NCBI GenBank assembly: GCA_965602945.1
Contig: CBFDBC010000093.1
Span: forward strand, 1 to 13,158
Direction: 5' to 3'
Length of the DNA: 13,158 bases
DNA from: JAUXEH01 sp965602945
Lineage (GTDB): Bacteria; Acidobacteriota; Aminicenantia; Aminicenantales; Aminicenantaceae
The position numbers and the translations under genes are program-made. Position 1 is the stretch's first letter; each line of letters opens with the position of its first letter. Below are positions 6,336 through 13,158 of the stretch, one piece after another. The notes under the pieces were generated by a model. The model ran no database searches. It was not told the origin of the DNA and was given only the letters and a program-made list of their open reading frames with translations.

Positions 6336-7527
6336 GGCCTCCTCCTGTGATCATGGCGGTCACGCTGTCGGACCGGGGGCTCTCATTCCCTTCCTGATCC
6401 AGGGATGTGACCGCGTATTCATACCGGATGTTCTTCTGGGCACTGGAATCGGTGTAGCTGGCTTCCTTTATGCCCTCCGGTGTCATGAGCTCGTACTCGC
6501 CGGCCCCGGACGGCCGCCGCCAGACCCGGTAGGACGCCAGGTCGCGCTCCCGGCTGCGGTCCCAGCTGAGGGAGATGAAGTCCTCCCCCGCGATGGCTAT
6601 GAGACCCTTGGGCGCGGACGGGGCAAAGGTGTCCTTGGCCTCGACTTCGACGGGTCTGGAATCCTCGCTCTCCCCCAAAGGCGCGGCGGTGCCGGTCACG
6701 GCCCGGACAAAATACCTGTAAGTGCTGCCGAACACAATATCTCTGTCTTCGTAGGTCGCCTCCGTGATCGGGGCCGCGTTCAGCTTCCGGGGATCTTCTT
6801 TCCCAGCCGAACGGTAGACATTGTAGCCGGTAAGTACGGCAGGCTCGGTCTGGTCCAGGTTCCGGGCCGGGGCCCGCCAGGTCAGTGTGATCCTGTTTCG
6901 GCTCAGGTCCGCCTTGAGCCCTCTGGGAAAGACTGTCACATTCAGAGGCTCGGCCGTGACCCAGGAGGAAAAATCCGAGAACCGGCCCCGGGCATCGCGG
7001 ACCTTGAAGCTGAATCCGTACCATTTCTTCCCGATCTGGGAACGTTCGAAGCTGAAGACATGGGAAAATTCCAGGGGCGCTCCCTCGGGGTCCTTCTGGA
7101 ATTCGCCGAAGCGCTCGGGCAGGACCTCCTCCAGGAGCCTGGCCTCGCTGCGCATCCTGTCCGGGCCGGGGGGAACGAACGCCGCCGCGGGAATTGGGGC
7201 AGCGTCCGGGGTTTCTTCTTTTATTTCCTCTTGGGCTTCTTTTTCGGCTTCCTCGACCTTTTCTTCATCCTCCACGCTTGGGCCTACCTCTTTATCCAGC
7301 TCGAAGATCCAGATCTCGAGGGCCGCGAACTTCTCTATGGGACTTCCGTCCGTGTAGCTTGACGGGAGACGCCAGCGCAGGTGAAACTCCGTCCCGATCT
7401 GAGCGAGGACGGCCCCTTCCACGGCCTGGGGGATCTTCACCAAGGGAGGCAGGATAGGGCCTTTTTTGCCGCAGGAGCAGAACAGGGCCAGCAGGGCCAC
7501 CATTACGGTCAGATACGAACGTTTCAT
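6316..7527 (-). CDS. Lipoprotein with LptM-like N-terminus and fibronectin type III repeats
   Basis: This 403-residue predicted lipoprotein has a Lys/Arg start, a hydrophobic stretch (about 5-16) and a lipobox-like FCSC with Cys19 as the lipidated residue (a second Cys at 17 is unusual). Immediately after it comes GKKGPILPP, which resembles the CGxKGPL motif of LptM/YifL-type small lipoproteins. The rest is beta-sandwich sequence: an FN3-like region about 33-195 broken by an acidic, charged, probably disordered insertion (79-106), then two clearer FN3 domains (about 197-298 and 299-395), recognisable from 'ltW.aP', 'tgYnVYRs' and 'YrYfVrAV' phrases. It is likely anchored in the outer or inner membrane facing the periplasm. 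The start is uncertain: ATG 7527 overlaps the hslU stop by one base (TGATG) with no Shine-Dalgarno, suggesting coupled re-initiation; a TTG at 7530 directly precedes it. Function unknown, perhaps protein-protein or glycan contacts. Confidence 0.82.
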   Translation of the reverse strand: MKRSYLTVMVALLALFCSCGKKGPILPPLVKIPQAVEGAVLAQIGTEFHLRWRLPSSYTDGSPIEKFAALEIWIFELDKEVGPSVEDEEKVEEAEKEAQEEIKEETPDAAPIPAAAFVPPGPDRMRSEARLLEEVLPERFGEFQKDPEGAPLEFSHVFSFERSQIGKKWYGFSFKVRDARGRFSDFSSWVTAEPLNVTVFPRGLKADLSRNRITLTWRAPARNLDQTEPAVLTGYNVYRSAGKEDPRKLNAAPITEATYEDRDIVFGSTYRYFVRAVTGTAAPLGESEDSRPVEVEAKDTFAPSAPKGLIAIAGEDFISLSWDRSRERDLASYRVWRRPSGAGEYELMTPEGIKEASYTDSSAQKNIRYEYAVTSLDQEGNESPRSDSVTAMITGGGHEDLPL

Positions 7528-8915
7528 CAAAGGATAAACCGGCTGAGGTCCTCGTCTTCCACGATATCCTTGAGCTGTTTCTGGACATAGGCCCGGTCGA
7601 TAACGAGGGACTTCTTCCGAGTGTTGGGGGCGGTAAAGGAGATGTCCTCCATGACCTTCTCCATCACCGTGTGCAGCCGGCGCGCGCCGATGTTCTCGTG
7701 GGTTTCGTTGACCTTCTCGGCGATCTCGGCGATCTCGTCCACCGCATCGTCCGAGAAGGTGATCTTTATGCCCTCGGTGGCCATGAGCGCCTGATACTGC
7801 TTGAGCAGCGCGTTCTGGGGCTGGGTCAGGATCTTGATGAAATCACCCTTGTCCAGTGAATCGAGCTCCACCCGGATGGGGAAACGCCCCTGCATCTCGG
7901 GGATGAGGTCGGCCGGCTTGGTCACGTGAAAGGCGCCGGCCCCGATAAACAGGATGTGGTCGGTCTTGACCAGGCCGGAGCGAGTGTTGACGGTCGTGCC
8001 CTCGATAATGGGCAGCAGGTCGCGCTGCACGCCTTCGCGGCTCACCTCCGGGCCGTGGCCGGATTCCCGGCCCGAGATCTTGTCGATCTCGTCCAGGAAG
8101 ATGATGCCTGAGTGTTCGACCCGGTCGATGGCCAGCCGGTTGATCTGATCCATGTCGATCAGGCGCTGCTGCTCGTCCTCGATGAGATACTCGCGGGCCT
8201 CCTTGAGTTTGACCTTGCGCCGCTTGGTCTTCCCGCCCAGTCCGGGAAAGATCTCCTGGATCTGGACGCCGATCTCCTCCACGCCCTGGTTGGAGAAGAT
8301 CTCGAAGGGAGAGGAGAAGCGCTCCTTGACATCGATCTCGATCATGCGTTCTTCCAGGAGGCCCGCCTGCAGCTGGCGCCGCAGCTTTTCGCGGGTCTCC
8401 TTGAACTTGGCCTCCGAATCGTCCTCGGGCAGACCCGGCTTGCGCGGGGGCGGCGGCAGGAGGAGGTCCAGGAGTTTTTCCTCCACGTTCATCTCGGCCT
8501 TGGCGCGCACCTCCTCGATCTTCTCGCTCTTGATGAGTCCCACCGAGATCTGGACCAGGTCCCTGATCATGGACTCGACGTCCCGGCCCACATATCCCAC
8601 CTCGGTGAACTTGCTGGCCTCGATCTTGAGGAAAGGCGAGGAGGTCAGGCGTGCCAGGCGCCGGGAGATCTCGGTCTTGCCCACTCCTGTGGGGCCGATC
8701 ATGAGGATGTTCTTGGGTGCGACCTCGTCTGCCATCTCGGGAGGGAGCTTACGGCGGCGGTAGCGGTTGCGCAGGGCGATGGCCACCGCCTTCTTGGCGT
8801 CCTTCTGTCCGATGATGTACCTGTCCAGCTCGGCCACGATCTGCTTGGGGGTCAGCTCCGTGTCTTTGCCGAACACCTTGCTCAGGGAGAGTGATTCGGG
8901 TAGTACGATAGGCAT
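7527..8915 (-). CDS. hslU: HslU, ATPase subunit of the HslVU protease
   Basis: This is the AAA+ unfoldase that feeds substrates to the HslV peptidase in the cytoplasm. The 462-residue protein has Walker A GPTGVGKT (74-81), the pore loop GYVG (107-110), a charged intermediate I-domain with a Pro-rich spot (about 115-240), Walker B FLDEID (273-278), the sensor-1 region GAGAFH (325-330), the MQGRFPIR block with the arginine finger (341-348) and the sensor-2 region GARRLH (410-415). It ends in DLSRFIL, the C-terminal tail that docks into HslV. It is about 19 residues longer than E. coli HslU, mainly through an N-terminal extension before LTPKQIV; no closer Met is available. The ATG at 8915 follows the hslV stop directly, with GAGGAA at about 8924-8929 as ribosome site. 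Confidence 0.97.
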   Translation of the reverse strand: MPIVLPESLSLSKVFGKDTELTPKQIVAELDRYIIGQKDAKKAVAIALRNRYRRRKLPPEMADEVAPKNILMIGPTGVGKTEISRRLARLTSSPFLKIEASKFTEVGYVGRDVESMIRDLVQISVGLIKSEKIEEVRAKAEMNVEEKLLDLLLPPPPRKPGLPEDDSEAKFKETREKLRRQLQAGLLEERMIEIDVKERFSSPFEIFSNQGVEEIGVQIQEIFPGLGGKTKRRKVKLKEAREYLIEDEQQRLIDMDQINRLAIDRVEHSGIIFLDEIDKISGRESGHGPEVSREGVQRDLLPIIEGTTVNTRSGLVKTDHILFIGAGAFHVTKPADLIPEMQGRFPIRVELDSLDKGDFIKILTQPQNALLKQYQALMATEGIKITFSDDAVDEIAEIAEKVNETHENIGARRLHTVMEKVMEDISFTAPNTRKKSLVIDRAYVQKQLKDIVEDEDLSRFIL

Positions 8916-9443
8916 TTATAATTCCTCGATGGTGATGTGCTGGTTGGTGAAGACGCAGATGTCGGCGCTGATCTTCATCGCCTGGGCCGCGATCTCTTTG
9001 GCGGGAAGTTTGGTGTGGGCCAGGAGCGCCCGGGCCGCCGCCAGGGCGTAGGGTCCGCCCGAGCCGATGGCGATGATCCCGTCATCCGGTTCCACGACAT
9101 CGCCCGTGCCGGAGATGATGAAGGAATCGTCCTTGTCCGCCACGATGAGGAGCGCCTCCAGCCGGCGAAGTGCCCGGTCCAAGCGCCAGTCCTTGGCCAG
9201 CTCGATGGCGGCGCGGGAGAGGTTGCCGCGGTACTCCTCCAGCTTGGCCTCGAACCGGGAGAACAGGGCGAAGGCGTCTGAGGTGGCCCCGGCGAATCCC
9301 GCCAGGACGGCGCCGTCGTAAAGGCGCCGGATTTTGTTGGCGCTCTGCTTGAGCACGGTCTCGCCCAGTGTGACCTGGCCGTCTCCGGCCATGGCCACCT
9401 TGCTGTTGCGCCGCACACAGATGATGGTGGTTGCCTTGTACAT
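8916..9443 (-). CDS. hslV: HslV, threonine peptidase subunit of the HslVU protease
   Basis: This is the beta-type proteasome-like peptidase that forms a double hexameric ring and degrades proteins unfolded by HslU. The 175-residue form begins [12 protein letters not shown]: the catalytic threonine is Thr5, so a short four-residue propeptide must be removed, rather than Met alone as in E. coli. The family blocks [35 protein letters not shown] and [15 protein letters not shown] follow, ending in TIEEL. The start is ATG 9443, with AAGGA at 9451-9455 (7-nt spacing). An in-frame TTG at 9461 would add six residues but would place the start upstream of this ribosome site and almost at the predicted transcription start. 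First gene of its operon, with a strong promoter upstream. Confidence 0.97.
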   Translation of the reverse strand: MYKATTIICVRRNSKVAMAGDGQVTLGETVLKQSANKIRRLYDGAVLAGFAGATSDAFALFSRFEAKLEEYRGNLSRAAIELAKDWRLDRALRRLEALLIVADKDDSFIISGTGDVVEPDDGIIAIGSGGPYALAAARALLAHTKLPAKEIAAQAMKISADICVFTNQHITIEEL

Positions 9444-9450
9444 GGTGGTT

Positions 9451-9455
9451 TCCTT
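9451..9455 (-). promoter_or_regulatory. Ribosome binding site fixing the hslV start
   Basis: AAGGA on the minus strand, 7 nt before ATG 9443. It lies downstream of the alternative TTG at 9461 and so favours the ATG. Confidence 0.75.
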
Positions 9456-9463
9456 ATTCAATC

Positions 9464-9492
9464 ATAATACGTCCAGCCCCTAAAAAGGTCAA
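9464..9492 (-). promoter_or_regulatory. Sigma70-type promoter of the hslV-hslU-lipoprotein-FAH operon
   Basis: On the minus strand the -35 TTGACC (9487-9492, five of six consensus bases) and the -10 TATTAT (9464-9469, five of six) are separated by exactly 17 nt. The predicted start near 9457 gives a leader of about 14 nt, just enough for the AAGGA site before hslV. It sits directly behind the terminator of the upstream operon. There is no heat-shock sigma32-like pattern that I can see. Confidence 0.75.
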
Positions 9493-9499
9493 TGTGATG

Positions 9500-9534
9500 A
9501 AAAAAGGGGCGCCCCCAAAAGCGGAAACCGCTTT
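9500..9534 (-). terminator. Tandem-hairpin intrinsic terminator of the peptidase-amidohydrolase operon
   Basis: Directly at the stop of the last amidohydrolase gene, the minus strand forms AAAGCGG-TTT-CCGCTTT (9518-9534, 7-bp stem, 3-nt loop) and then GGGGCGCCCC (9506-9515) followed by six T (9500-9505). The first hairpin overlaps the stop codon region; the second with its T run is the classic part. This separates the operon from the hslV promoter eight bases beyond. Confidence 0.8.
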
Positions 9535-10849
9535 ATTTCTTCTGCATGCGTTCCTTGACCAGCTTGGAGAACTTGTCGTAGAGCCGCGTCTGGAGGCTGG
9601 TCATTGGCACGATCTCCCCCTTGATGATGACCGTGTCGACCCGCGACCGCAGCTGGATCGGGCTGCCCGTCCAGACGACCACGTTGGCCACCTTACCGAC
9701 CTCGAGAGATCCGACCATGTCGTCGATACCCAGGATCCGGGCCGGGTTTATGGTCATGGCCTTGATGGCCTCCTCTTCGGAGAGGCCGTGGGCTACGGAG
9801 ATCGCGGCCGGCACCGGCAGGTTGCGCACGTTGCGGTTGCCGGGGCCCCGTCCGCCGGAATCGAAGGCAAACATGACGCCGTGGGCGGCCAGGGCCGCTG
9901 CCGTGTGATAGTTCTTGTCGTACTCCTCCCAGCGCTGCGGGAGGCCCGTGGTCCCGGCCCAGATGACCGGGATCTCTTCCTGGGCCAGCCTGCCCAGGTA
10001 CTTGAAGATCCCGGCTTGGGCCCGGATCACACCATTGAGCTTGTACTCCTTTATGAGCTCGATGGCCTTTCGCACCGTGACCTCGTCGGAGGTGATGAAG
10101 ATAACCGGGACCTTGCCGGACAAGACCGGTATCAGGGCTTCGAGCTCCAGGTTGCGCTTGAAGGGCGCCGCTCCCTTGCCTTCTCCTTTTTCATCCTGTC
10201 CGTTATCCCCCGCGGTTTTTGTCTGTTTGCTCTTTTTCTCCGCGTAATCTCGGGTCTGGTTGAACTTGTCCCTCAGCAGGGCGATCACACCGGGGATGGT
10301 CGAGGGATACTTGCCCTGCTCCCGGGCCGCGACATTGATGATCTGGGCCGCGTAGCGTTTGCACACCAGGTCCTCGGCCAGGTCGCCTCCCAGGTGCAGC
10401 ACCACGGACTTGCCGTTTAAAACACTGCGGCTGCCGCTTACGGTCTGGACCGTGGTCACCCCGCCCACGCGTGTCACCTCGATGCAGTCGTCCTCAGGAT
10501 TGATGGCGTCGTAGGGGTCCATGTGGGGGGTCGAGACTCCGACCTCATCGGTGTCGCTGCCGTTGCCCGGGTAGCCCGTGACGCCCACCGACGTCATGAC
10601 CGCCACCAAGCCCGGGTACACGTATTTGCCGGAGGCATCGATGACCTTGGCGTTGGCCGGGGCCTGAATGTTCTTCCCGATCCTGGCGATCTTCCCGTCT
10701 TCGATCAGGAGGCTGCCCCCCTCGATGATCGGGCCTGTCACCGGGACTATGGTGCCGTTCCGGATCAGGATGACCTCAGCCGCCAGAGCGGCGTTCACGA
10801 TGAGGAGAAGGCCCAACACTACAGTGCCGACGATGGCAGCGCGTCTCAT
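9533..10849 (-). CDS. Exported amidohydrolase-fold protein lacking metal ligands (probable pseudoenzyme)
   Basis: The 438-residue product has a signal peptide (about 1-23, ending ALAA) and an amidohydrolase composite-domain start (NGTIVP, DGKIARIG, DASGKYVYPGL). The catalytic sites are changed: where active relatives have D-x-H-x-H after the 'PGL' turn, it has A83-V-M85-T-S87; the bridging-lysine position is His152; and the strands that should carry the two later His residues read FITSDEV (251-257) and VIRAQAG (274-280). Only the Asp of FAFDSGG (Asp330) may remain. The C-terminal sheet phrase VGSLEVGKVANVVVW is normal, so the fold is intact and the gene is not decaying. A Lys/Gly/Glu-rich linker lies at 204-228. 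The start is ATG 10849, overlapping the upstream stop by ATGA with GGGAGG just before. A longer frame to 10927 would add a non-signal-like Arg/His-rich leader and is rejected. Likely a partner of the preceding protein; function unproven. Confidence 0.85.
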   Translation of the reverse strand: MRRAAIVGTVVLGLLLIVNAALAAEVILIRNGTIVPVTGPIIEGGSLLIEDGKIARIGKNIQAPANAKVIDASGKYVYPGLVAVMTSVGVTGYPGNGSDTDEVGVSTPHMDPYDAINPEDDCIEVTRVGGVTTVQTVSGSRSVLNGKSVVLHLGGDLAEDLVCKRYAAQIINVAAREQGKYPSTIPGVIALLRDKFNQTRDYAEKKSKQTKTAGDNGQDEKGEGKGAAPFKRNLELEALIPVLSGKVPVIFITSDEVTVRKAIELIKEYKLNGVIRAQAGIFKYLGRLAQEEIPVIWAGTTGLPQRWEEYDKNYHTAAALAAHGVMFAFDSGGRGPGNRNVRNLPVPAAISVAHGLSEEEAIKAMTINPARILGIDDMVGSLEVGKVANVVVWTGSPIQLRSRVDTVIIKGEIVPMTSLQTRLYDKFSKLVKERMQKK

Positions 10850-12102
10850 TGGTGGCCTCCCCGGGCAGTGATGCTGTCCCTGGCGTAGTCGAAGAAGATC
10901 TCTCCTTCGATGATGGTCAAAAGGCACTTGGTGGTGGAATCCAGCGGGTGTTTCTCGAACACCGCCACATCCCCGTCCTTGCCGACCTCGAGGCTGCCGA
11001 TGCGGTCGCTAAGCTCGAGGGATTCAGCTGCATTCAGCGTGATCATCTTGAGCACCTCGTTTTCCGGGATGTCGTTGTATTTGAGCACCTTGGCCGCGTT
11101 GCGGAAGAGGTAGCGGCCTTCGTCCGGGCTGTCGGAGTTTATGACGATCTTGACCCCGGCCTCATACATGATCTGGAAACCGTAGGGACACCCGTCGTAG
11201 GCTTCTTCCTTGTAGCCCCACCAGTCGATCCAGCCGCCGTGAAACACTCCGGCCTCAGCCATGACATCGGCCACCTTGTAGCCGTCGATGCAGTGGCTGA
11301 GCTGGATGAGGTCGAGGTCGAATTCCTTACAGAAAGCGATGATCCACACGATCTCGTCAGCGCGGTAGGTGTGGCAGTCGATGGACAGTTCCTTCTCTAG
11401 CGTCATCTTCAGGGTCTCCATCTTGAGGTCCTTCTTGGGAGGGGTGAGATCTTCCTTGCCCGCGGACTTGTCCTCCTCGTATTTATCCCACTTGGCCTTG
11501 TATTCCTGGGCCTCGACAAAGGCCTTGCGGGCCACGTAGGCGTTGCCCATGCGGGTCGAGGGCGTACGGCCCTTGGTCCCGTACAGCCTTTTGGGATTCT
11601 CGCCCAGCGCCATCTTGAGCTGCTGCCGGACTCCGGGAATCATGAGATCCTCTACGGACCGGTTGTGTTTGAGCTTGATGGTCACGTTCACGCCGCCGAT
11701 GACGTTGGCGCTGCCGTGCATGGTCTTGACCGTGGTGATCCCGCCGCCCAGGGTCGTGAGGATCTGGGGCGAGTCGGGTTCCAGGCCTTCGTACATCCAG
11801 ATCTGCGGGGTCACCGGATCGGTAGCTTCGTTGGTGTCGGTAAGCGCGATGTGGGAGTGGCTGTCGATGAGGCCGGGCAGGACGAACCGGCCGGTCACGT
11901 CGATGACCTTCAGTCCGGCCGGGATCCTGACGTCCCTGCCCACGGCCGTGATCTTCCCGTCCTGGATGAGGACCGTGCCGTTCTCGATGGTGCCTTTGGT
12001 GATGGTCAGGACGGTGCCGCCCTTGAGCGCCAGGTCCTGGGCCTGCAGGCCGCCCCAGAGCACCATCACTCCGGCCAGCAGCATTACATATTTTTTCAGC
12101 AT
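10846..12102 (-). CDS. Exported metal-dependent amidohydrolase (imidazolonepropionase/prolidase-like family)
   Basis: The 418-residue product has a signal peptide (about 1-21, ...GGLQA) and then the amidohydrolase beta-sandwich and TIM barrel. Candidate metal ligands are all there: His82 and His84 in LPGLIDSHSH (75-84), Lys143 in VTIKLK (140-145) for the carbamylated lysine, His244 in DCHTYRADEI (242-251), His270 in QLSHCIDGY (267-275) and Asp324 in INSDSP (321-326). The segment 160-235 (KMALGENPKRLYG and a charged helix region) marks a subfamily common beside peptidases. Known relatives hydrolyse cyclic amides or dipeptides; the substrate here is not readable. The start is ATG 12102 with GGAGGT at 12107-12112; an upstream frame to 12159 would overlap the peptidase gene and hide the signal peptide, so it is rejected. 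It sits 13 nt after the S9 peptidase gene. Confidence 0.9.
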   Translation of the reverse strand: MLKKYVMLLAGVMVLWGGLQAQDLALKGGTVLTITKGTIENGTVLIQDGKITAVGRDVRIPAGLKVIDVTGRFVLPGLIDSHSHIALTDTNEATDPVTPQIWMYEGLEPDSPQILTTLGGGITTVKTMHGSANVIGGVNVTIKLKHNRSVEDLMIPGVRQQLKMALGENPKRLYGTKGRTPSTRMGNAYVARKAFVEAQEYKAKWDKYEEDKSAGKEDLTPPKKDLKMETLKMTLEKELSIDCHTYRADEIVWIIAFCKEFDLDLIQLSHCIDGYKVADVMAEAGVFHGGWIDWWGYKEEAYDGCPYGFQIMYEAGVKIVINSDSPDEGRYLFRNAAKVLKYNDIPENEVLKMITLNAAESLELSDRIGSLEVGKDGDVAVFEKHPLDSTTKCLLTIIEGEIFFDYARDSITARGGHQ

Positions 12103-12106
12103 CTTT

Positions 12107-12112
12107 ACCTCC
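12107..12112 (-). promoter_or_regulatory. Ribosome binding site fixing the amidohydrolase start
   Basis: GGAGGT on the minus strand, 4 nt before ATG 12102, within the 13-nt gap after the peptidase stop. It excludes the longer frame that begins at 12159. Confidence 0.8.
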
Positions 12113-12115
12113 GTT

Positions 12116-13158
12116 TTATTTCTTCCACTTCTCCACCAGGAACCGATTGATGAACTCATAAGTCCGGTTGTAGGCCTCCATGCGGTTTGCGAACAGCATG
12201 AACTCGTGCGGCTCGTCCGGGGCGATCATGAGCTCGATGTACACATCGCCTTTCGCGCGCAGCTTCTGTACGAGGTCGGTGGTCTGCTGGAAATCCACGT
12301 TGCGGTCGTCGTCGCCGTGTATGAACAGCACCGGAGACTTCCAGGTCTTGGTGTCGGCCACCGGCGAGGACTCGCGCGCCAGCTTGGCCTGGGCCTCGTT
12401 CATGCGCCCCCGGCCCCGTGCCGACCAGTCGTGCACGCCGGCCATGTCCACCCCGACTTTAAAAATATCCGAGTTCCGGGCCAGGGCCATGGCCGTGAGC
12501 AGCCCGCCGTAGGAAAGGCCCCACTTCCCGATCCGCTCAGGATCCACCTCGGGGCGGCCCTGGAGATACTTGGCGCCGGCTAAAATATCCTGATACTCCT
12601 CGGCGCCCCGCTGCCCTGTCCTGGGCGCATTGCGGAAGGAGCGGCCGTAGCCGATGCCGCTGCGGTAGTTGATGGAGATCACGACATAGCCTTGGTTTGC
12701 GAAGTACTGGTTGATGCCGTAGGCCTCGGAGTAGAACTCCATGTAGTGCCATCCCAGCAGCATCTGGCGGATGGGACCGCCGTGGGTGTAGACCACACCC
12801 GGCCGGTTGTCTCCGGCCTTGGCACCCTTGGGCAGGAAAAGCTGGCACGGGATCTCGAGCCCGTCCGGGGCCTTGACTACGATAAGCTTGGGGAGCACCA
12901 GCTCGGACTTGGGATATGCGGCCGGGAGTGTTTCCGGGGCCAGGACCTCGATCTCTCCCCCGTTTGCGGGAACGGTGGCGATGGAGGTGGGTTGGAAAGC
13001 CGTCGCATACAGGAAGGCGGCTTTGTTACCGGAGGCCAGGGCCACGGGATAGGTCCCGATGGTGGCTCCCTTGGTCAGCTGCACCGCCTTTCCTCCGGCC
13101 GTGGGCACCTTCCAGATGTGGCGCCCGTGGATGTCGGCCAGATTACTCGAAAAAAACA
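12116..13158 (-). CDS. S9-family (prolyl oligopeptidase-like) serine peptidase, C-terminal part
   Basis: The frame stays open to the window edge, adding 16 codons (FFSSNLADIHGRHIWK) upstream of a GTG at 13108 that could be mistaken for a start; 346 residues are visible and the N-terminus is missing. The first 75 residues are the end of a TolB/DPP-like beta-propeller (blade phrases HIWKVPTAGGKAVQLT and TSIATVPANGG). The rest is the alpha/beta-hydrolase domain: THGGP (fragment residues 124-128), nucleophile Ser215 in GLSYGG, Asp284 in HGDDDRNV and His317 in DEPHEF complete the triad. It cleaves short peptides, often after proline or with dipeptidyl- or acylaminoacyl-peptidase specificity. Export cannot be judged without the N-terminus, but its two downstream partners both have signal peptides, which suggests a periplasmic peptide-degradation operon. 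Confidence 0.92.
   Translation of the reverse strand, partial: FFSSNLADIHGRHIWKVPTAGGKAVQLTKGATIGTYPVALASGNKAAFLYATAFQPTSIATVPANGGEIEVLAPETLPAAYPKSELVLPKLIVVKAPDGLEIPCQLFLPKGAKAGDNRPGVVYTHGGPIRQMLLGWHYMEFYSEAYGINQYFANQGYVVISINYRSGIGYGRSFRNAPRTGQRGAEEYQDILAGAKYLQGRPEVDPERIGKWGLSYGGLLTAMALARNSDIFKVGVDMAGVHDWSARGRGRMNEAQAKLARESSPVADTKTWKSPVLFIHGDDDRNVDFQQTTDLVQKLRAKGDVYIELMIAPDEPHEFMLFANRMEAYNRTYEFINRFLVEKWKK

Noticed and set aside
9459..9461. TTG as the hslV start
   Set aside because: It lies upstream of the AAGGA site and only a few bases from the predicted transcription start; ATG 9443 fits better.
10850..10927. N-terminal extension of the second amidohydrolase
   Set aside because: The extra 26 residues are rich in His and Arg and would bury a clean signal peptide; ATG 10849 has a ribosome site and an ATGA overlap.
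13106..13108. GTG as the start of the S9 peptidase
   Set aside because: The frame remains open to the window edge and the upstream residues continue a beta-propeller blade, so the gene is truncated by the window, not short.

Overview
The window is a GC-rich bacterial segment in which every supported gene lies on the minus strand, so transcription runs from high to low coordinates. Gene content (HslVU protease, a diderm-type lipoprotein, an AsmA/TamB-like protein, exported S9 peptidase and amidohydrolase genes, a biotin-dependent acyl-CoA carboxylase) fits a Gram-negative, peptide- and acid-metabolising environmental bacterium. My best guess is the Acidobacteriota/Aminicenantes neighbourhood, but that is an impression from gene style; there is no rRNA or marker gene here to prove it.

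Layout, in transcription order. (1) 13158-9533: the C-terminal part of an S9 prolyl-oligopeptidase-family peptidase, then two amidohydrolase genes with signal peptides, packed with a 13-nt gap and a 4-nt ATGA overlap. The operon ends in a convincing two-hairpin terminator (9500-9534). The first amidohydrolase keeps a complete set of candidate metal ligands; the second has lost all of them except possibly one Asp and looks like a pseudoenzyme partner. (2) 9492-5568: a near-consensus sigma70 promoter (TTGACC, 17 nt, TATTAT) drives hslV-hslU, then an FN3-repeat lipoprotein whose N-terminus carries a CGKKGP motif, then a fumarylacetoacetate-hydrolase-family enzyme. The genes abut or overlap throughout. 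(3) 5567-5297: a 271-nt gap with a possible terminator, a 142-bp element bounded by 19-bp imperfect inverted repeats and containing two smaller hairpins, and an AT-rich leader. (4) 5296-1058: transaldolase, carboxyltransferase subunit, biotin carboxylase subunit and biotin carrier protein, tightly packed. The last three make a complete three-polypeptide soluble acyl-CoA carboxylase. (5) 1057-878: a gap holding a long imperfect stem-loop and a weak extended -10 promoter. (6) 877-1: the N-terminal part of a membrane-anchored AsmA/TamB-like protein running off the window.

Functionally, block 1 looks like an exported peptide or dipeptide degradation module. Block 4 links acyl-CoA carboxylation (propionyl-CoA to methylmalonyl-CoA or a similar reaction) with the non-oxidative pentose phosphate pathway. 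The items most worth a second look are the active/inactive amidohydrolase pair, the 142-bp inverted-repeat element, the 930-996 stem-loop, the Cys at the acyl-CoA specificity position of the carboxyltransferase, and the lipoprotein placed between hslU and the FAH-family gene. I see no CRISPR array, tRNA, rRNA, transposase or phage gene.
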